From contig JACKEJ010000015.1 in NCBI GenBank assembly GCA_020633055.1, positions 1 to 64,000 on the forward strand: a DNA stretch of 64,000 nt, given 5' to 3'. The position numbers and the translations under genes were made by a program. This stretch comes from Sandaracinaceae bacterium. Its GTDB lineage: Bacteria; Myxococcota_A; Polyangia; Polyangiales; Houyiibacteriaceae. The notes below the pieces were generated by a model. It searched no databases. It saw nothing but the letters and a program-made list of their open reading frames with translations, and was not told where the DNA came from. Below are positions 34,430-43,807 of the stretch, one piece after another; positions within the stretch are counted from its first letter, which is position 1; each line of letters begins with the position of its first letter.

Positions 34430-35839
34430 TCAGCGGGTGAGGCGGCGGACGGGGGTGCGCGCGGGTGGCGAGATGACGGGGACACCTCCGGTGTACGGGA
34501 TGAGGGCGCCGCCGCTCAGGAACGCCGTGCCCTGCTGGGCCTCGGGGAAGAACTGCGGTTGACCTTGCGGTGTCGGCGCCCCCGAGAAGAGCCCGAGCCA
34601 CCAGCTGCGGTTCGCGTCTGCGGTCCCGAGAGTTGGCGCGACACCCATCCCGGAGCGCGCGCTCGGCGCGTTCCCCTGGAGCTCGACGCGCTGTGCGCCG
34701 AGGACGAGGGCGCCGGAGTCGGCGGCGACGTACACGCCCCGTGGACCGAATCCGAAGCGGCCGGAGCCGCGTCCTTCGTAGGTCCCCTGGCTGGACCCGA
34801 CGCTCATCGAGGCGGAGCTCGCGGCCGGCCCACGGAACTCGACGATGCCGCCGGCCGTGAGGCTCGTGGGCCCGCCAGACCCGCCGACCGTCACGCGACA
34901 GTCGGGCTGAACGGTGACGGCGACGCGCCCGCCGACGCGCACCTGCCCTCCGTTGCGGCAGACCACCAGGACGTGCGTCTCGGGGATCACACGCTCGCCC
35001 GCGTGGAGCGGTCGCCCCGACCACATCTCGGCCCCGGCTGGGCTCCCTTCGCGCCGTGACGCCGAGACCACCGTCGCGACGACCTCGCGCGAGTCGTTCG
35101 CCGCGGCGACGTATTGCATGTGGTCGAGCGGGGTCGCCGTGCCGCTCAGCGTGGGCTGCGCGTCGGCCGCCGTCTGCGTGGGGCTGCGCCTGTCGCGCGA
35201 GGAGGTGTTGCCCTGGATGGTCACGACCCGATGAAAGTCGGGGAGCTCGCGCCGCAGGTAGGTGACGCGCTGGTTGGTGTTGTGGTTGGTGACCTCGAGG
35301 TTCGAGTACGCCGTGCTCGTGACGACGTGCGTACGGTCGCCGTCGCGCCGGATCACCAGAGAGATGCTGTCGTTGCTGACTGGCGGTTCGTCGCGATGAA
35401 AGAGGTCGACGGTGACGAAGCCGAACCGGACGCGGAGCGGGACCGCCGTGAGGGTCCCCTCGACCACTAGGCTCGCCTCGGCGTTCATCGAGATCTCACC
35501 GTAGGTGTCGCCGCTGAAGCGGATCTCGCGGAGGCCAGTCGCGCGCACACGCCCGTAGGGCGTGGAGAACACGGCGGCGCTCGGCGTGGACCAGCGGTAC
35601 CACGCGTCCCGAACGATCTCGGTGGCGGGGGCCCCTTCGGCGGTGGCCGTTCCGGTGGCGGCCGTGACCGTGGGTCTGGACGTGCTCCAGTTGAACGCGC
35701 GCCGCGTGACGGTTGGCTGTGCGCGGACGCTCGGGGCGATGAGCGCCCCCGCGCCGAGCAACGCGCAGAGGGAGACCAACGCGAGAAAACGCTGCGACGC
35801 GCGAGCGCCACGAACTGGAGTGAAGTCACGAGACGTCAT
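34430..35839 (-). CDS. Secreted protein of unknown function, FecR-like layout
   Basis: A 469-residue protein with an N-terminal signal peptide cleaved after VRA (about residue 41). The mature protein is beta-strand rich and Gly/Ser/Thr-rich, with repeated short strands such as GRVRATGLREIRFSGDTYG and ASLVVEGTLTAV that resemble FecR-type surface domains, but I cannot confirm that. The C-terminal third is low in charge and rich in Gly and Pro. It precedes a second secreted protein; the pair might form an envelope complex. Only two Cys are present. Confidence 0.68.
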   Translation of the reverse strand: MTSRDFTPVRGARASQRFLALVSLCALLGAGALIAPSVRAQPTVTRRAFNWSTSRPTVTAATGTATAEGAPATEIVRDAWYRWSTPSAAVFSTPYGRVRATGLREIRFSGDTYGEISMNAEASLVVEGTLTAVPLRVRFGFVTVDLFHRDEPPVSNDSISLVIRRDGDRTHVVTSTAYSNLEVTNHNTNQRVTYLRRELPDFHRVVTIQGNTSSRDRRSPTQTAADAQPTLSGTATPLDHMQYVAAANDSREVVATVVSASRREGSPAGAEMWSGRPLHAGERVIPETHVLVVCRNGGQVRVGGRVAVTVQPDCRVTVGGSGGPTSLTAGGIVEFRGPAASSASMSVGSSQGTYEGRGSGRFGFGPRGVYVAADSGALVLGAQRVELQGNAPSARSGMGVAPTLGTADANRSWWLGLFSGAPTPQGQPQFFPEAQQGTAFLSGGALIPYTGGVPVISPPARTPVRRLTR

Positions 35840-35873
35840 GGTCCCGTAGCTACGACGCCGGGCGGCCCGATGT

Positions 35874-36932
35874 TCAGGCGGTTCGCGCAGACTTTCTTGC
35901 AGAACGCGCAGCGCGCAGGAGCCTGCCGGGCGACTGGTCGAACCACCTCAGGCAGCAGCGATGGAGGGACGATACATCGTCGAAACCGAGCGAGGCGGCG
36001 ATCGATTCCAAGGTCGCCGTGGGGTCGCGGAAGAGTCGCTCCGCGCGTGCGCGGCGGACTACGTCACGAACATCGCGAAACGAGCAACCTTCGGCGCGCA
36101 GCGTGTCCTGGAGCGAACGCGTGGACACCGCGAGGTCACTCGCCACGCCCTCGATGCTCACAGGCAGCCCGGCGTCGAGTCGATGGGCGACTGCACGACT
36201 GGCGCGCTCGCGGACGGGCTCCCGTGCGTCGCTGCGACGGAGCAGCGCATCGACCTCGCGCTCGAGGACGCGCAGGAGGCCAGGGTCGGCGTGCACGTTC
36301 GGCAGCGCGAGCCAGGCCGCGGGAAAGTGGACGACAGCGCGTGGTGCCGAGAAGCGTGGCGTGACACCGAAGAACGCCTCGAGAGCGTGCGCGTGGGCGC
36401 GCGATGGAGTCGGCCCGATCAGCTCGACGCGCGTCGGCACGAGGGCGGTTCCCGCGAGCGCGCGCACGTTGTGCACGACCGTGGCGACGCAGTACTCGGC
36501 GTAGGCGTCAGCGGCACGGCTGGTGTCGACGAGGTTGCAGCACGACGCGACGGCCCGAGAGCCTTGGACGTCCAACGTGGGTCGAGAGAGCAGCGGTAGC
36601 GTGCAAGCGATGGAGAACGCCGCGCGCATCGCGTCGCCGACCGTCGCGTGGGACGCATAGTAGTACGCGAGCGCATCGTAGTTCGCGCGCGCGAAGCCGG
36701 CACCCGCCGCGAGCGCGAGGCCCTCGTTTCCCGCGCCCTCGAGGAGCGCTTCGAGGCAGCCGAGGAACAACGCGCTGGGTCCCATGGCGGGCGGCTCGGA
36801 GAGGCGCTTCCGGTCCATCCCCCGCGCTCCGAGCAAGGCATCCACTCCCGCGCCCGTCGGGTTGAACGCGGCGACGAAGTCGGCGAGCGGCGAGAGCGAC
36901 ACGAGGTCGGTTCGCTGCGAGGGCGCGGGCAT
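35874..36932 (-). CDS. AraC-family regulator (Arabinose_bd-type N-terminus)
   Basis: A 352-residue regulator. The N-terminal two thirds resemble the Arabinose_bd domain of AraC-type regulators such as OruR/ArgR-like proteins (blocks GPSALFLGCLEALLEG and a YYYAS-containing helix). The C-terminus has a helix-turn-helix (VSIEGVASDLAVSTRSLQDTLRAEG) and the second motif TLESIAASLGFDDVSSLHRCCLRWF, which fits the AraC pattern with Cys replacing the usual Phe/Arg. It stands between secreted-protein genes and a Cys-rich lipoprotein, all leftward. The target is not evident. Confidence 0.8.
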   Translation of the reverse strand: MPAPSQRTDLVSLSPLADFVAAFNPTGAGVDALLGARGMDRKRLSEPPAMGPSALFLGCLEALLEGAGNEGLALAAGAGFARANYDALAYYYASHATVGDAMRAAFSIACTLPLLSRPTLDVQGSRAVASCCNLVDTSRAADAYAEYCVATVVHNVRALAGTALVPTRVELIGPTPSRAHAHALEAFFGVTPRFSAPRAVVHFPAAWLALPNVHADPGLLRVLEREVDALLRRSDAREPVRERASRAVAHRLDAGLPVSIEGVASDLAVSTRSLQDTLRAEGCSFRDVRDVVRRARAERLFRDPTATLESIAASLGFDDVSSLHRCCLRWFDQSPGRLLRAARSARKSARTA

Positions 36933-37000
36933 TGGGTCGAGGGTCGCACGATGGGGACCGACAGGCTACGGGGAACGCCGCGAGCGCTGACCGTGCGACC

Positions 37001-38083
37001 CTATGGGCGCGTCTCGGTGCAGCGACCCACGTCGCACGTGCACGTCGTCACGCAGTTGGTGGGCTCCCCGCAGTCGACGCCGCCGTCCGTGGCGGTGCAC
37101 GCCGGTGTGTCGCAGGTCACGGTGCAGGTGGGGCTGTCGCAGTCGAGCTCGCACTCGGCCGTCTGACACTCGATGTATGGGCCATCGAAGCAATTGATTT
37201 CGCACTGTGGCCGCGTGCACTCGATGCCCCAGCGGGCGGTGCCCGCGTCGGCGTCGCACGCCATGCCGACCGCGTCGAGGACCGGCCGGAGGACGCTGCC
37301 GCCCGTCGGACACGAAACCACGCCCGCGTCCGGCACGCCCGCGTCGGCGTCGAGCGCGACCCACGTACACGTGACGGGTTGGCAGGTGGTCGTGCAGAAC
37401 GCGTCGCGGCGCTCGCAGCGGAAGGCCGCGGCGCACTCGGTGACGTCGTTGCAGCGCGTCGAGCAGGCTGCCTCGTCACAGCTCGCCGCGCAGTCGGGGC
37501 ACGCCGAGTCGACACACTGTCCGTCGTCGCAGGACACGGCGCAGCGCGGCGGAGAACACGTCGCGGAGCACGTGGGACCCGCGTAGGTGCAGGTCGCGGG
37601 GGCCAGGTCGGCGCACGTGCAGCTGGGCGCATCGCACTCCCAGGTGCAGCTCTCGGGGTCGCTCCCGCTACACACCAGGCTACACGTGCCGGTGTCCAAG
37701 GCATCGCACGTGGCGTCGCAGGTGGTGCCTGTGCAATCGACGGCGTTGGGGTCCACCGAGGCCTGACACGTCGCGGGGGGTCCGAGATCGACGGGTCCTT
37801 CGTCGACGCCTTGGTCGGCGCTGACGGTGCCCATGTCGACGACGTCGCCGTCCAGCCCCACGTCCAATCCACCATCCAGCCCACCGTCCACGGCCCCGTT
37901 GGCGTCGGCCGCTCCTGCGTCGTCGGACGTGCCCCCGCTCGACTGGCAGCCGAAGGCCATGAGGCTGGTGAGGAGCGTGACGAGGAGCAACGCGGCCACC
38001 GAGAACGTGGGAGACAGCTCGGACGAGGACGCTCCCGACGAGCGGCTGAGGTACGTGACGGCGCGCGGAATCATGCGCGGCAT
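37001..38083 (-). CDS. Very cysteine-rich lipoprotein
   Basis: About 360 residues. The signal ends in SLMAFGC (lipobox). A Gly/Asp-rich linker (DGGLDGGLDVGLDGDVVD) leads to a domain with over 35 Cys, in short spacings such as CTGTTCDATCDALDTGTC, CADLAPATC, CDDGQCVDSACPDC. The pattern is of many small disulfide loops rather than metal sites. Proteins like this are typical of large-genome Myxococcota, with no established function. The start is 38083 or ATG 38074; neither has a good ribosome site. It is divergent from a LysR regulator, separated by 106 bases. Confidence 0.8.
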   Translation of the reverse strand: MPRMIPRAVTYLSRSSGASSSELSPTFSVAALLLVTLLTSLMAFGCQSSGGTSDDAGAADANGAVDGGLDGGLDVGLDGDVVDMGTVSADQGVDEGPVDLGPPATCQASVDPNAVDCTGTTCDATCDALDTGTCSLVCSGSDPESCTWECDAPSCTCADLAPATCTYAGPTCSATCSPPRCAVSCDDGQCVDSACPDCAASCDEAACSTRCNDVTECAAAFRCERRDAFCTTTCQPVTCTWVALDADAGVPDAGVVSCPTGGSVLRPVLDAVGMACDADAGTARWGIECTRPQCEINCFDGPYIECQTAECELDCDSPTCTVTCDTPACTATDGGVDCGEPTNCVTTCTCDVGRCTETRP

Positions 38084-38189
38084 TAGCACGCCCCGCGCGG
38101 GAGTCACCCGAACGCCGCGCGGCTCCGGCTTCGCGCGCCCCACCGGCTTCCGCGATCATGAGCAACTACTGTACGTTCGAAGCACAACC

Positions 38190-39107
38190 ATGAACAACGC
38201 TCAGCCTTTGGAGCTCATCCAGCACATCGACCTCAACCTGTTCCGGGTGTTCGACGTGGTGATGGAGGAGCGAAACCTCACGCGCGCGGCGAAGCGCCTC
38301 GCCGTGAGCCAGTCCGCCATCAGCCACGCACTGAACCGACTCCGCGAGCAGGTAGGCGACCCCCTCTTCGAGCGCAGCGGTCGCGGCGTGGACCCGACGC
38401 CCCTCGCCGAACGCATGGCCCCCGACGTGCGCGACGCGCTCGACGCGCTCACCCGCGGGGTGCAGCGCTCCCGCTCGTTCGACCCGACCACCGACCTCGG
38501 GCGCGTGGTGGTCTGCATGCCCGACGTGGTCGAGCCCCTGCTGCTGCTCCAGATCCACCGCGCGCTGCCAGACGTGCCCATCGTCAGCGCGCGCCTACGC
38601 CGCGACACGCTCGAGGCGGATCTCGCCGCGCGCCGTGTGGACCTCGCCATCGACGTGCCGAGGCGCACCTCGCTCCACCAACAGCCCTTGCTCTCGGACC
38701 AGCTCTGCGTGCTGAGCACCTCGAGCAAGCCCATCAGCGCGCGTGCCTATCACAACGCGCGCCACGTCGCGGTCTCCTCGCGGCCGTACGGCGACACGTT
38801 CGAAGACCTCGCGCTCCGCGGGGTCGGCGTGCAGCGACACATCGCCGTGCGTTGCCAGACCTATGGCGCAGCGGCGCGCATCATCGCGGAGGCGCGCGAA
38901 GAGACACGGCCCATCTTGCTCAGCATGGCCGAGCGTCAGGCTGGCGCGACGGCTTCCCTGTCGGCGCTTCGGCGCCACCCCTTCCCGTTCTCGCTGCCGC
39001 CCTTCTCGCTCCAGCTCTACTGGCACCCGCGCTACGACGACGACGAGCGGCTGACGTGGCTGCGGCGCAAGGTCATGGCGCTCGCGGAAGACATCCCGCT
39101 GACATAG
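38190..39107 (+). CDS. LysR-family transcriptional regulator
   Basis: A 305-residue regulator. The winged helix is at residues about 8-66 (LNLFRVFDVVMEERNLTRAAKRLAVSQSAISHALNRLR, then DPLFERSGRGVDPTPLA), followed by the two-lobed ligand-binding domain. The acyl-CoA dehydrogenase gene begins 44 bases downstream on the same strand, so it may be co-transcribed or controlled by this regulator; the divergent Cys-rich lipoprotein is the other candidate target. Longer in-frame starts exist upstream but lie inside the opposing gene's region. Confidence 0.9.
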   Translation: MNNAQPLELIQHIDLNLFRVFDVVMEERNLTRAAKRLAVSQSAISHALNRLREQVGDPLFERSGRGVDPTPLAERMAPDVRDALDALTRGVQRSRSFDPTTDLGRVVVCMPDVVEPLLLLQIHRALPDVPIVSARLRRDTLEADLAARRVDLAIDVPRRTSLHQQPLLSDQLCVLSTSSKPISARAYHNARHVAVSSRPYGDTFEDLALRGVGVQRHIAVRCQTYGAAARIIAEAREETRPILLSMAERQAGATASLSALRRHPFPFSLPPFSLQLYWHPRYDDDERLTWLRRKVMALAEDIPLT

Positions 39108-39151
39108 TGAACGGCGCTCATATCACGGGATGAACAATCATCATTGGACTC

Positions 39152-40414
39152 ATGAATGAGAGAGACGTCATCCTCTCGTCCATGATCCCCGAGCAAAGCC
39201 AGCGCTCCGTGACGCTCCAGCGAGCCGTCCGGAAGTTCATCAAGGACCACATCACGCCGGTGGAGGAGTCGATCCTGCGCGACGGTAGGACGCGGAACGC
39301 GGGGGGCGACCACACCACGTGGACGGTGGACCCGCGCATCGAGGAGCTGAAGTCGAAGGCACGGGCGGAGGGGCTCTGGAACCTCTTCTTGCCGGACCCG
39401 GCGCATGGCGCGGGACTGACGACGCTCGAGTACGCGCCCATCGCGGAAGAGATGGGCCGCAGCTTCATCGCGTCGGAGATCTTCAACTGCAACGCCCCCG
39501 ACACGGGGAACATGGAGGTGCTGCACCTGTTCGGGACCGAGGCCCAGAAGGAGCGCTGGCTGAAGCCGCTGCTCGCTGGGGAGATCCGCAGCTGCTTCGC
39601 CATGACGGAGCCGGACGTCGCCTCCTCCGACGCCACCAACATGGCGGCCACGGCCATCATCGAGGGGGACGAGGTCGTGCTCAACGGCAAGAAGTGGTGG
39701 ACCACGGGGCTCGGTCATCCGCGCCTCGGGGTCGGCATCTTCATGGGGCGCACGCCGAACGAGGCGGGCTCGCGTCATCAACAGCACTCGATGGTGCTCG
39801 TCCCGATGGACACGCCGGGCGTCGAGGTCCAGCGCATGCTCACCGTGTTCGGCGACCACGACGCGCCCAGTGGCCACGGCGAGGTGCACTTCAACGACGT
39901 CCGCCTGCCCCTCTCGGCGTTCATCGCTGGGCCCGGTCGCGGCTTCGAGATCGCGCAGGCGCGGCTGGGCCCTGGGCGCATCCACCACTGCATGCGCGCC
40001 ATCGGCGGCGCCGAGCGGGCGCTCGAGCTGATGATCGACCGTGGCCTCTCGCGCGTCGCGTTCGGCAAGCCCATCATCCATCTGGGCGGCAACCGTGAGC
40101 GCATCGCGCACGCGCGCATCCGCATCGACCAGGCGCGCCTGCTCACGCTGCTGGCAGCCCACAAGATCGACACGGTCGGGGCGCTCGCCGCGATGGCCGA
40201 GATCGCGGCCATCAAGGTCGTCGCGCCGAATGTGCTGCAAGACCTGTGTGACCAGGCGATCCAGATGCACGGCGGCGCCGGCGTCTCCCAGGACACCCCG
40301 CTCGCTGCGCTGTACGCGGCGGCCCGCACGCTGCGCCTCGCGGATGGGCCGGACGAGGTGCACCTCGGGCTCGTCGCGCGCCTCGAGCTCGCCAAAGCCA
40401 AAGCGCGCAGGTAG
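39152..40414 (+). CDS. Acyl-CoA dehydrogenase (ACAD10/11-like)
   Basis: A 420-residue flavoprotein of the acyl-CoA dehydrogenase family. FAD/substrate motifs are visible at CFAMTEPDVASSDAT (about 149-163) and KWWTTGLGHP (about 176-185), and the C-terminal block QMHGGAGVSQDTPLA is the family signature. LADGPDEVH near the C-terminus resembles the ACAD10/11 subgroup, which acts on long or unusual acyl-CoAs. It should introduce a trans double bond at C2-C3 using an electron-transfer flavoprotein. The start could be 39152 or ATG 39182; ribosome sites are weak. It lies downstream of a LysR regulator. Confidence 0.9.
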   Translation: MNERDVILSSMIPEQSQRSVTLQRAVRKFIKDHITPVEESILRDGRTRNAGGDHTTWTVDPRIEELKSKARAEGLWNLFLPDPAHGAGLTTLEYAPIAEEMGRSFIASEIFNCNAPDTGNMEVLHLFGTEAQKERWLKPLLAGEIRSCFAMTEPDVASSDATNMAATAIIEGDEVVLNGKKWWTTGLGHPRLGVGIFMGRTPNEAGSRHQQHSMVLVPMDTPGVEVQRMLTVFGDHDAPSGHGEVHFNDVRLPLSAFIAGPGRGFEIAQARLGPGRIHHCMRAIGGAERALELMIDRGLSRVAFGKPIIHLGGNRERIAHARIRIDQARLLTLLAAHKIDTVGALAAMAEIAAIKVVAPNVLQDLCDQAIQMHGGAGVSQDTPLAALYAAARTLRLADGPDEVHLGLVARLELAKAKARR

Positions 40415-40568
40415 CTCGTACGCGGGACCGCTGGGCGTCCGAGACTGCGGGACAACGCGCAGAACCTCGCGCTTCCCGCCCGTTCGCCTGGGACGGACGT
40501 TGTGGTAACTGGGCGGTAGTCCCGTGCTGCCATCGTTCTGCCAGACGCCGCCCTTTGGGCTGACCCAC

Positions 40569-41150
40569 ATGGTCACGTGGCTGCTGACAGCGGGTGACCC
40601 CACGTTGCTCGGCTGGGGCACGACCGTCGCGTACTTGGCCGCCGTTGTCGTGCTCCTCTTGGCATTTCGGCGACGACGCGGCGCGCAGACCCCGGGAGCC
40701 CCGGCTTGGGTCTACCTCGCGACGGCCACGCTCATGCTGCTGTTGGGGGTGAACAAGGAGCTGGATCTCCACGCGTCGATCGAGACCATCGGGCGCCAGC
40801 TGGCGCTCGAGCAAGGTTGGTACGAACAACGCCGGTTCGTGCAGCGCGTGTTCGTCTTGGCCTTGCTGGGCATCACGGCGGCTGGCTGCGTCATGGGCGC
40901 GCTCCTCCTGCGGCGGGCCTGGCGCAGCCTCTGGCTCATGGCGCTGGGCGTGGGGCTGGTCGGGGCGTATGCGCTCGTCAGAGCAGCCTACTTCCACCAC
41001 GTCGACCTGCTCGGCGCCGCGCGGGTCGGCGCGTCCCCCGCGAGCTTCGTGATCGAGCTCGTGGGGATCGCCTGCGTGGGCATCGCTGCAGCGCGCGCGG
41101 CGTGGAGCGGGGCCTCGGTCGCGGGACCCCCGGAGGACCCCGGCTGCTAG
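40569..41150 (+). CDS. Multi-pass membrane protein, unknown function
   Basis: About 193 residues with four to five membrane helices. The start at ATG 40569 is preferred because it leaves about ten residues before the first helix, as in related proteins; GTG 40524 is possible. Motifs LLGVNKELDLHASIETIGRQ, WYEQRRFVQR and AYFHHVDLLG are shared, from memory, with a widespread family of uncharacterised bacterial inner-membrane proteins. There is a conserved LD-rich loop on one face. No operon partner is tightly linked. The 199 bases after it (41151-41349) hold nothing recognisable. Confidence 0.75.
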   Translation: MVTWLLTAGDPTLLGWGTTVAYLAAVVVLLLAFRRRRGAQTPGAPAWVYLATATLMLLLGVNKELDLHASIETIGRQLALEQGWYEQRRFVQRVFVLALLGITAAGCVMGALLLRRAWRSLWLMALGVGLVGAYALVRAAYFHHVDLLGAARVGASPASFVIELVGIACVGIAAARAAWSGASVAGPPEDPGC

Positions 41151-41349
41151 ACCCCGTCCGCTCCTGGGTGCGCGATGCGCCAGCGTCGCCACATGGCCCC
41201 GGGGACCGTCTCAGCACCTGCACATCGGCGGCCCGGCCCGAAGCAGCTCGGGTTGCGCGCGGGCGTCCGCTTCTGGCCGAGCTTGTGGCCGGTCGGGGAC
41301 GGACTCCGGTGGGCGCCCTCACCTATCGTGGTGGGGAAGGAGTCCGCCC

Positions 41350-42138
41350 ATGGTCCGCTACCAACCTCCCCTCCCGTCTACCGGCCGCCGCCGCGCCATC
41401 TACGCCGCCGGGCTCACGTTCGGTGTGTTGGGGGTCGTGATCTGCATCGTCGGGGTGAACCTGGGCCTGCTGCCCCCCACGCCCACCGACCAATACATGA
41501 CGCTGTTGATGCTGCCCGCCCTGTTCACGCCGTGGGCGGCCATGCTCGACAACCCCGGCGAGACACGCACGCGCGTCCAGCGCCTGGCCGAATTCTCCTT
41601 CTGCTGGTTGGTGCTGTCCGGCATCGCGCAGACGTTCTGGGAGCTGCCGTGGTTCTTCCTCGACATGAGCGGGCTGATCCACGGCGTCGGGCCCGACGAT
41701 CACTGGGCGTGGATGTGGTGGACCTACGGCGGCGCAGACACGCGCTACATCAGCTCGAACCCGACCATCGCGGGGGTGGAGTTCGCCGCAGGGTTGGCCG
41801 GCCCGTTCGAGCTGCTGGCCGCCTACTGGTTCAAGACGGGCAAGCGCGTCGCTGCGAACTGGCTCGCGCTCGGCCTGGGTGTCGGGCTCACCTGGGGCAC
41901 CATCATCTTCTTCTACGCGGAGATCCACGTGGGCCTCGTCAACGTCGCGCAGGGGTCGTTCGGCATCTGGGCCAAGTGGTTCGGACTGAACCTGCCGTGG
42001 GCGCTGGCGCCCTTCTGGTTCATCCCGGGCTCCATCCTCGAGCTACGCGAGCTGTACATGGACGAGGGCGCTCAGCTGGCCCTCGCGTCGCGCGCGGAGG
42101 CGTCCGGGAGCACCGAGGTGTCCGCCGCCGCCGAGTGA
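41350..42138 (+). CDS. Emopamil-binding-protein/EXPERA-like membrane protein
   Basis: A 262-residue protein with six or so membrane helices, preceded by AAGGAG. The pattern GIAQTFWELPW (Glu98), ADTRYI (130-134), GVEFAAGLAGPFELLAAYW (Glu144) and GLNLPW (Asn214, Trp217) aligns well with human EBP, the sterol delta8-delta7 isomerase. There, as I recall, His76, Glu80, Glu122, Asn193 and Trp196 matter for catalysis. The His equivalent is Gln94 here. It is therefore probably an EXPERA-fold enzyme or carrier for a sterol-like or isoprenoid substrate. An AraC regulator follows 24 bases downstream. Confidence 0.6.
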   Translation: MVRYQPPLPSTGRRRAIYAAGLTFGVLGVVICIVGVNLGLLPPTPTDQYMTLLMLPALFTPWAAMLDNPGETRTRVQRLAEFSFCWLVLSGIAQTFWELPWFFLDMSGLIHGVGPDDHWAWMWWTYGGADTRYISSNPTIAGVEFAAGLAGPFELLAAYWFKTGKRVAANWLALGLGVGLTWGTIIFFYAEIHVGLVNVAQGSFGIWAKWFGLNLPWALAPFWFIPGSILELRELYMDEGAQLALASRAEASGSTEVSAAAE

Positions 42139-42162
42139 CGGCGCACGCGGTACGCTCCCGAG

Positions 42163-43194
42163 ATGAGCCGCTCGCCACGCATCCCCACGCTCTCGGCACG
42201 CCTCGCGTTGCCGCTGGTGGTGGAGCTGGACCGGCGGGGCGCACGGACCGACGAGGTGCTCGCCAGGGTCGGGCTCGAGCGCGCGCGGCTGGGCCTCTTG
42301 GTGGGCCGAGTGCCACTCGACCTGTGGACCGAGCTGTGCCGCCGCGGCGCCGACGCGTGCGGTGATCCGGGCTTCGCGCTCGACGCCGCGCTGAACATCG
42401 ACCGCAGCGCGTTCCCGCTCGAGTTCTACCTCGTCAGCTCCCAGCTGGACGTGCTGCGCGGCATGGAGTTCGCGGCACCCTTCGTCGGGTCCGTGGTGGA
42501 CGGCTTCGAGACGCGCGTCGAGATGACGCACGCGGGCGCGTCGGCGCACTTTCTGTTGGACGGCGAGACGCTGGGCCCGCCGCTCTTCGCCGAGTATTTC
42601 CTCGCCACCCTGTGGGGCTTCGTGCGGTCGATCGTGCCCAGCTCTCCGCCGGCCCGTGCCGTCACGTTCACCCACGAGCAGGCGCTGCACGGGCGCGCGC
42701 TGGACACCGTGTTCGACACGCAGGTGCGCTTCGGTCAGGCGCACGTGGGCTTCACCTTCGACGTCGCGAACGTGCAGATCCCCATCCCTGGCGCCGACCC
42801 GGAGCTCGGGCGCTTGCTGGCGGCGCAGGCGCTGTCGTTGGTGCGCGCGAACGCGGACATCGCGCTCAAGAGCCGGGTGCGACACTGGCTGTCAGGCCAC
42901 TTGAGCGAAGGGGGCGCCGTGGGACAGCGCGTCGCCGAGGCACTGCGCATGAGCGAGCGCAGCCTGCGCCGGCGGCTGTCCGAGGAGGGCACCAGCATGC
43001 GCGAGCTCGTGGACGAGGCGCGGCACGAGCAGGCGCTGCGCCTGATGGCTGCGCGTCCCCACAACGTGGAAGCCGTGGCGGCCGAGCTGGGCTTCGCCAC
43101 GGGCAGCGCGTTCGCCCGGGCGTTCCGGCGCTGGACAGGGCGGTCGCCGACCGAGCACCAGCGCGACGACGAGCACGGGCCACCAGACACCTGA
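42163..43194 (+). CDS. AraC-family regulator next to the EBP-like gene
   Basis: A 343-residue regulator with the Arabinose_bd-type N-terminus (blocks LPLVVELDRRGARTDEVL and GDPGFALDAALNID) and a C-terminal AraC DNA-binding domain: helix-turn-helix VGQRVAEALRMSERSLRRRLSEEGTSM and second motif VEAVAAELGFATGSAFARAFRRWTG. Such proteins often regulate degradation or synthesis of lipid-like compounds. It lies 24 bases after the EBP-like membrane protein on the same strand, so the pair is probably an operon and the regulator its likely controller (inference). Confidence 0.85.
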   Translation: MSRSPRIPTLSARLALPLVVELDRRGARTDEVLARVGLERARLGLLVGRVPLDLWTELCRRGADACGDPGFALDAALNIDRSAFPLEFYLVSSQLDVLRGMEFAAPFVGSVVDGFETRVEMTHAGASAHFLLDGETLGPPLFAEYFLATLWGFVRSIVPSSPPARAVTFTHEQALHGRALDTVFDTQVRFGQAHVGFTFDVANVQIPIPGADPELGRLLAAQALSLVRANADIALKSRVRHWLSGHLSEGGAVGQRVAEALRMSERSLRRRLSEEGTSMRELVDEARHEQALRLMAARPHNVEAVAAELGFATGSAFARAFRRWTGRSPTEHQRDDEHGPPDT

Positions 43195-43269
43195 CACCGA
43201 GGGCGGGACATGTCGTGCGGCCCTTGCCAGGGACACATGCCCCCCCATACGATGGGGACATGCTGCCCC

Positions 43270-43680
43270 ATGCCCACTGAGTTCGAAATCCTGAGTCCCA
43301 CGCGCGCGCTCGTCGTCTACGCCGGCGACATCAGCGACGCCGATGTCGAGACGGCGCAGACACGTGGGATGGATTTCCTGCGGGACGTGCGGAACCGCGG
43401 GGAGCGCGCCGTGATGATGATCGACGGCTCCACGTCGAACGGCGTCAGCGCCAAGCAGCGGCGCAAGATGGCGGAGTTCAACGACGCCAACACGAGCCTG
43501 CTGGCCGCGGCTTGCGAGGCGCAGGCGCTGGTACTGAGCAGCACCGTGCAGCGTGGCGTGCTAACCGCGGTGCTCTGGATCTGGAAGCCACCCATGACGC
43601 TCAAGCCGTTCGCGACGCGGGCCGAGGCCTCGGCCTGGCTCGACACCATCGAGCAACAGCGCTTGGCCAGGAGCGCCTGA
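43270..43680 (+). CDS. STAS/SpoIIAA-like protein
   Basis: About 136 residues. The start at 43270 (MPTEFEIL) fits the SpoIIAA-like fold; starts at 43210 and 43252 would add Cys-rich residues from a GGGACATG-repeat region. Strands and helices such as TRALVVYAGDISDADVETA and VMMIDGSTSNGVS match the STAS-like pattern of small bacterial proteins, which often bind lipids or act as anti-anti-sigma factors. An imperfect palindrome (43236-43262, CATG at both ends) precedes the start. The partner is unknown. Confidence 0.6.
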   Translation: MPTEFEILSPTRALVVYAGDISDADVETAQTRGMDFLRDVRNRGERAVMMIDGSTSNGVSAKQRRKMAEFNDANTSLLAAACEAQALVLSSTVQRGVLTAVLWIWKPPMTLKPFATRAEASAWLDTIEQQRLARSA

Positions 43681-43807
43681 GCCCCGTGCGCCGGCGTCAG
43701 GTCTCGCAGGGAAGACGCTCTGGTAGCGACGCCGCTGGGTGCGGGTAGCGTGTGGCCATCGCTCGTGTCGGCGGGCGGCGCGGTGGGCTCGAGCGTACAA
43801 CTGGCGC

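Noticed and set aside
43201..43269. Extended Cys-rich N-terminus of the STAS-like protein from a start at 43210
   Set aside because: The added residues (CGPCQGH, GTCC) come from a GGGACATG-repeat, palindromic stretch that looks regulatory, and the fold begins at 43270.
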